From positions 1 through 64,000 of the forward strand of contig ML976747.1 of NCBI GenBank assembly GCA_010015655.1: a DNA stretch of 64,000 bases. The letters are read 5' to 3'. The notes under the pieces were generated by a model, which was not told the origin of the DNA, did no database searches, and saw only the letters and a list, made by a program, of their open reading frames with translations. Source of the stretch: Bimuria novae-zelandiae CBS 107.79. Its lineage: Eukaryota; Ascomycota; Dothideomycetes; Pleosporales; Didymosphaeriaceae. Below are positions 60,040 to 64,000 of the stretch, one piece after another (the stretch's first letter is position 1; every line of letters begins with the position of its first letter). Position numbers and translations under genes: made by a program.

Positions 60040-60379
60040 ATGCATTTCACCCTCGCCACCGCACTCCTCTTGTACGCGTCCCCCTTCCCTCCCAGCACGC
60101 ACACTCCTCCTCAAAAACCCACTCATATTTCAACTCTAGTTCAACTATCTAACTCAATTATCCAGCCTCACCACCGCCCTAGCGCACCCCTCCCCCGGAG
60201 AGGAGGCGGGGGAAGTCCAAGCCGTCGCCGCGCCCGCGAAGACGATCTGGTGCGGCGACCTCGGATACCCGAATAAGCCGCCGATTTGCGTGAAGCTGCC
60301 GCGAAAGTGTCCGAGTGGGTGGAAGAGCGTTTTTTGGGATGAGGGATGTCCGGATGCGAATTGGAGGTGCTGTATTTAG
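60040..60379 (+). CDS. Small secreted cysteine-rich protein, candidate effector
   Basis: Exon 1 (60,040-60,071) and exon 2 (60,166-60,379) join to 81 residues. The 94-nt intron starts GTACGC, has a CTAAC branch site 22 nt before ATCCAG, and splits the signal peptide. Splicing gives MHFTLATALLFLTTALA, a clear signal peptide with an Ala-x-Ala cleavage site, then a Pro/Glu/Ala-rich propeptide-like stretch. The compact C-terminal domain has six cysteines (positions about 40, 52, 59, 72, 79 and 80) and several Trp. Six cysteines in 41 residues suggest three disulfides. I do not recognise the family. Size, secretion and Cys content are those of fungal effectors or antimicrobial peptides. Unspliced, the frame reads a nonsense product. 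Confidence 0.7.
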
Positions 60380-60388
60380 GGGCATGAT

Positions 60389-60439
60389 GGGGTGGGGGAG
60401 GGAATGGGTGGTGGGAGGGTTTTTGTGGAGGGAGGGGGT
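60389..60439 (+). other. G-run cluster, possible G-quadruplex
   Basis: Runs of 3-5 G separated by 1-6 nt (GGGG, GGGGG, GGG, GGG, GGG, GGG, then after a T-run GGG, GGGGG) lie just after the stop codon of the secreted protein. The arrangement satisfies the usual four-run G-quadruplex pattern on the plus strand. Confidence 0.55.
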
Positions 60440-60499
60440 GCGAGATGGGTGATTGGAGTGGCATATGGTGGGTTTGGAATAGCTTGAAAATGTGACGTG

Positions 60500-63400
60500 C
60501 GAGGATTATGGAGGTCTGGTCTAGCAGGGCCTAGTGACGGTCGAAGTCCATGCGTCTGTTCGTATGACTTTTGGATGACTGGAAAGGTCGAGGAGTTCCA
60601 TAGGGAAAAGGTATGGCCTTTGTCGTCGAAGATTTGGAGCACGGCAAGCACGCCTATGGAGGTACTTGGATCTTTTTAGTCAGGCAGTCATGGAACCATG
60701 TTATCGTCTTTTTAAGAAATCGCGGAAAAGCAGGAGCAGGTGACCATGAGCGTGTAGTGAGCGAGCTTTAGAAGCAGCCAGCAGGAGCTCATTAGAGATC
60801 AAGGTTCACTTTGAGAGGGCACGCAAGAGGGGACATATCGGTGCCCATATATGCATTTTTGAAGAGCAAGAACAAGCGCATATCAAAAGCACATCCTATT
60901 TTAAGCAACAGTGCAAGAGAGCTCCATGTTGCTTCGTCGTGCCAGATTTTTGGACGACGGGAGTTGGACGCACATATCTCCCAAAGTCAACGTTTTGTAG
61001 AAACGACAGAGGAGGAAGCGCATGGTCGCTGGACATCTTTCTTTTAGAAGAGCGACCAGTAGCACCACAGTAATTTTGATAGAGGGAACCGAGACTACCC
61101 ATTGCCGTAACTTCTGATCATTTTGTACAAAGGGGCCCATAGCTACTGTGGACCGCGTTTTGGCAGTCTGTGCAGAACAAGCGCATAGATCGTGCTCATC
61201 GAATGTTTTTGAGAGAAAATGAAAACGCATAAAGTGGCCGTGGCACACTTTTGACCGACATAACACCAAACAGTTACATCTTCTTTTCGCCAAACCTGGA
61301 CACAGAAGAAGGAACTATGTGGTGGATGAAAAATGAGTTTTGGAGAGACAGCGCAGGGAACCCCATGATTTAAGTGGAACACAGATTTTAGGGATAGGTG
61401 GGATTCATGCGATAGGAAGTATTAGTGAAGAGAATTCTTCCCAGGATGATAAGTTGTGGGCGGGCAGACAGGCAGGTATATGAGGACAACAAGCTGTATT
61501 ACTATCTGCAGAAATGAGTGTTTGGAGTGAGGAGTCTCTTCAAAGAGAAAGAGAGCGGGGGAGAGATTTTGTTGAGTCCCTAGTCCGTGCACCTGAGTAG
61601 TACCTTCCACGTATACCACCTCTGACGTCAGTCGCGTAGCTACATAAGTTGATTAATTGGGAGAAGCAGCAAGAGATCCATGATTATGCTCCGTAGCCAG
61701 TTTGTGAACAAGGAGAGGGAAACCATGGAGCTAGAGAATCTAGGGTTTTGGAACAACACAAAACAATCCATGAAGGAATATCGCTTTTGCTTTAGAGACA
61801 GCGCAAAATTACACCATGTGAGAGATGACATGAAGTTTTAAAGGAAGCCAGAAGAAGGAGAGTTCCATGGTGAGGTCCTGTCCGAAATTGCGGAGAAAAG
61901 TAGCGAGGAAGTGGTATATTCACTGCATGCATATTTTGGACACAGCCACTTTCTTCATAGGGCGGATCAGCTCACGTTTTTAAAGAAAAGCAGCACTCCA
62001 TGTCTCTTTCCAGGTCTCACTTTTGGAGCTAAAAGACCAGCAGCGCATACAGTAGACATGGTTGTTTTTAGAGACAGAAGAGAGCTCCATATGCTACTGC
62101 TGTAGTGGATTTTACATTCCAGGACAGAGAAAGTCCATATTGGATTATGACGCGGGTTTTGAGACGAGGCAGACAATTTCCATGGTACTTGAACATGAGG
62201 TTTTTTTCAAGAGCACGTGAGCACCGCAGGTGATCTTCATGCATTACAGTTCAGTGAGTTCTGACAGGACGCGTCGGAGTCTAATGATGCTTTCGTTCTT
62301 CTTTGTGTAGTCGATTTTAGATCTAGAGCAGGAGAGGTCTATTTTGGTCGAGTACGTGTGTTTTGGTTATTTTTCGGAAAACAGGCGGGACATTTCGTTG
62401 TTGCCTAAAAGATTTCTTTTTAAATTACCACGGAAGATCTCCATATTTAATGCGCTTGTCGTTTTCGGAAAGGACGCAGCGGAGCCCCATGGGCGGGGCC
62501 TTGTGCGATTTTGAACAGAACAGAACAGAACAGAACAGAACACCACAGAAATCCATATCCAAACCAGACGGCCTTTTTAGAAGCTGAGGCAAAGCGCATT
62601 AATCGATATTGTGCAAACTTGTTTGGAGACCACCAAGAACGCCCACGATCCATTTCTGGGGCGATGTTGAAGCGCCTGCAGGAGGAGCCCATCATTAAGG
62701 TTGTCTAAGATTTGGAGAGAGCGCCACAGCAGTCTATTGCAGTAGATTATCTACGATTTTGGAGCCCAAGAAGAAGCGCATATTTGACGACCAAGGCCGG
62801 TTTGGAGAGTCTACTGGCGGGCGTCTATAGTAAGGTCTATTGAAGTTGAGTGTAAGAGTATACAATTATGTAGGCCCGAAGCCGCCTATATAGGGCTAGC
62901 GTGCTCCTTCCGTATGTCGGGAAGCGCCTCCCTCAGCAAGGTCTCCATGGCGCTTTTCAAGGACCAGCAGGACAGGTCCATAATTGACCATGCTTCATCT
63001 TTATAGAGTGCAGGACACAGTTCCATGGCCAGAGCATTTTTAAAGCAGGAGAAGTCCATCATATAGATTGTTTGAGTTTTGGAGCGAACGCCACAGCGCT
63101 CCATCGCATTGATTTTCTTGGATTTTGGACAGGAAGAAGAAAAGCATATGTCGTTGCCATAGTGTTTTACTAGGCTACCGCGAAGAATGCCATACGCGGA
63201 ATCTGTTGAGGTTTGGGAAAACGCCGCAGCCGCCATGTGGAGTAGGTCGATCAGTTTTGGAGAACTGACGGACTCCATTTGTTCAGTTAATAACGTGTTT
63301 TGAACGCGCAGGCGAAGCACATATGGCGCTGTATCGGTCGTTTTTTTGGAGGCACCGCGAAGGACGCCATGTCCCAGTTTTCGTCGATATTTGAGAACGC

Positions 63401-64000
63401 CGCGGTACGCCCATGGGTACCGCATGGTATGTTTTGAGAGAGAACACCGCCGGGCCACATAGTTATAACGTGTGATGTCTTTCTTTAAATGCGCAGACAA
63501 AGTGCATAGGCAACGCGAGCCATAATTTCGAAAAGAGCCGCTGCAGAGAGCGCCATGAACCAGTTCTAGTCGATATTCGCAAACACCGCGGTGCACCTCA
63601 CTGGCCTTGTCCTCTCTCCTTTTGGAGAGAACACCGCAAGGCCCCATGATTTCATTTTTACATCTATTTTTGAACTCTCAGCTAAAAACCACAAGGTTGT
63701 CGCCACTCCGTGAATCCAATTTCAGCACTCTTGAAGAGAACCCCACAGAGACCCGCATATGTCCCTTTGGTCTGAACTTTTAGAGAGCCCCATGCGCCTT
63801 TTTCCCTCTTACATTTTGCAGCCCGGAGCATAAAGAGCCCATGCGTATTCTTGTCCCTTATTTACCTTAGAGACTGCAGCCGTGTGGACTTCATTGCACT
63901 AGTTGCTATGGACTTTGAGAGGGCACGCCGGATCCATAGTGGCTTTTGTTCTAGCTTTTACAGAACAGCACGGCAGTACCGCATTTCCCACCCCAGTAAT
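60500..64000. repeat. Diverged array with 40-50 bp period (T block plus CCAT block)
   Basis: A T block (TTTT, usually followed by GGAGA or GAGAG) recurs with a CCAT/CAT block about 19-35 bp later. T blocks begin at 63,037, 63,077, 63,123, 63,164, 63,212, 63,255, 63,298, 63,341, 63,389 and 63,432, giving steps of 40, 46, 41, 48, 43, 43, 43, 48 and 43 bp. Near the left end they begin at 60,810, 60,856, 60,899, 60,947, 60,993 and 61,042. The best-preserved units read TTTTGGAGAGAACACCGCAA followed by GGCCCCAT. Between the blocks a CGCAG/CACAG element is common. Elsewhere the sequence is strongly diverged. The array starts soon after the secreted-protein gene and continues past the window edge. 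No gene is recognised within it. Confidence 0.8.
62513..62542 (+). repeat. Pentanucleotide microsatellite (GAACA)6
   Basis: Six perfect tandem copies of GAACA lie inside one unit of the 40-50 bp array, between its T block (GATTTT) and its CCAT block (AATCCATATCC). Confidence 0.95.

Noticed and set aside
60500..64000. CRISPR-like reading of the periodic array
   Set aside because: The units are strongly diverged, the step varies from 40 to 50 bp, there are no cas-like genes, and the genome is eukaryotic.
1..64000. tRNA and rRNA genes
   Set aside because: No segment with a convincing cloverleaf or rRNA-like block was seen by eye; a tRNAscan run would be needed to exclude one.

Overview
The window reads as nuclear DNA of a filamentous ascomycete, most likely a Dothideomycete and probably Pleosporales. 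The reasons are short GT-AG introns (about 48-108 nt) with CTNAC/CTAAC-like branch sites, fungal gene families (Vps16, kinesin-3, Trm3, MFS sugar porters, Hsp31/DJ-1, a DUF8035-type protein), and a sharply two-compartment layout. The taxon is an inference from gene content and style, not from a database match.

Positions 1 to about 24,480 form an AT-rich block of transposons. Their reading frames are broken almost only by TAA/TAG where CAA/CAG would be expected, plus some G-to-A changes, which is the footprint of repeat-induced point mutation (RIP). In order it holds a Copia element (268-5,407), a decayed DUF3435 gene of the family that includes Starship captain recombinases (5,725 to about 8,490, minus), a Gypsy chromovirus (about 10,590-15,420), an LTR-like repeat (about 15,834-16,195), and a nested stack of pogo/Fot1-like DNA transposons. 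The outer element (17,423-23,770, TA target duplication) contains element A (18,751-21,457) and element B (21,482-23,247). Element A itself carries a 904-bp GC-rich insertion (18,983-19,886) with a 13-bp target duplication.

Positions 24,527-33,878 hold conserved housekeeping genes: VPS16 and a short kinesin-3 on the minus strand, and TRM3 (tRNA Gm18 methyltransferase) divergent from the kinesin. Positions 34,304-36,806 hold relics of a polyketide synthase ketoreductase domain and of a fungal transcription factor, which suggests a decayed secondary-metabolite locus. Then come an intact MFS sugar porter (37,738-39,429) and an Hsp31/DJ-1-like gene (40,274-41,100).

Positions 41,101-48,884 are a second repeat island. 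It has a 5'-truncated Gypsy chromovirus with an unusual spliced antisense reading frame between pol and the 3' LTR, two further LTR-like repeats, and a 507-bp mariner-type miniature element. Positions 49,250-54,977 hold two more sugar transporters flanking a 2-hydroxyacid dehydrogenase, with a cluster of CreA-type sites ahead of the last transporter. Positions 56,034-59,231 encode a large, highly charged DUF8035-type protein. At 60,040-60,379 lies a small secreted six-cysteine protein, a candidate effector, whose intron splits the signal peptide.

From about 60,500 to the end of the window runs the least explained structure: a strongly diverged array in which a T-rich block and a CCAT/CAT block recur every 40-50 bp (often 43) for at least 3.4 kb.
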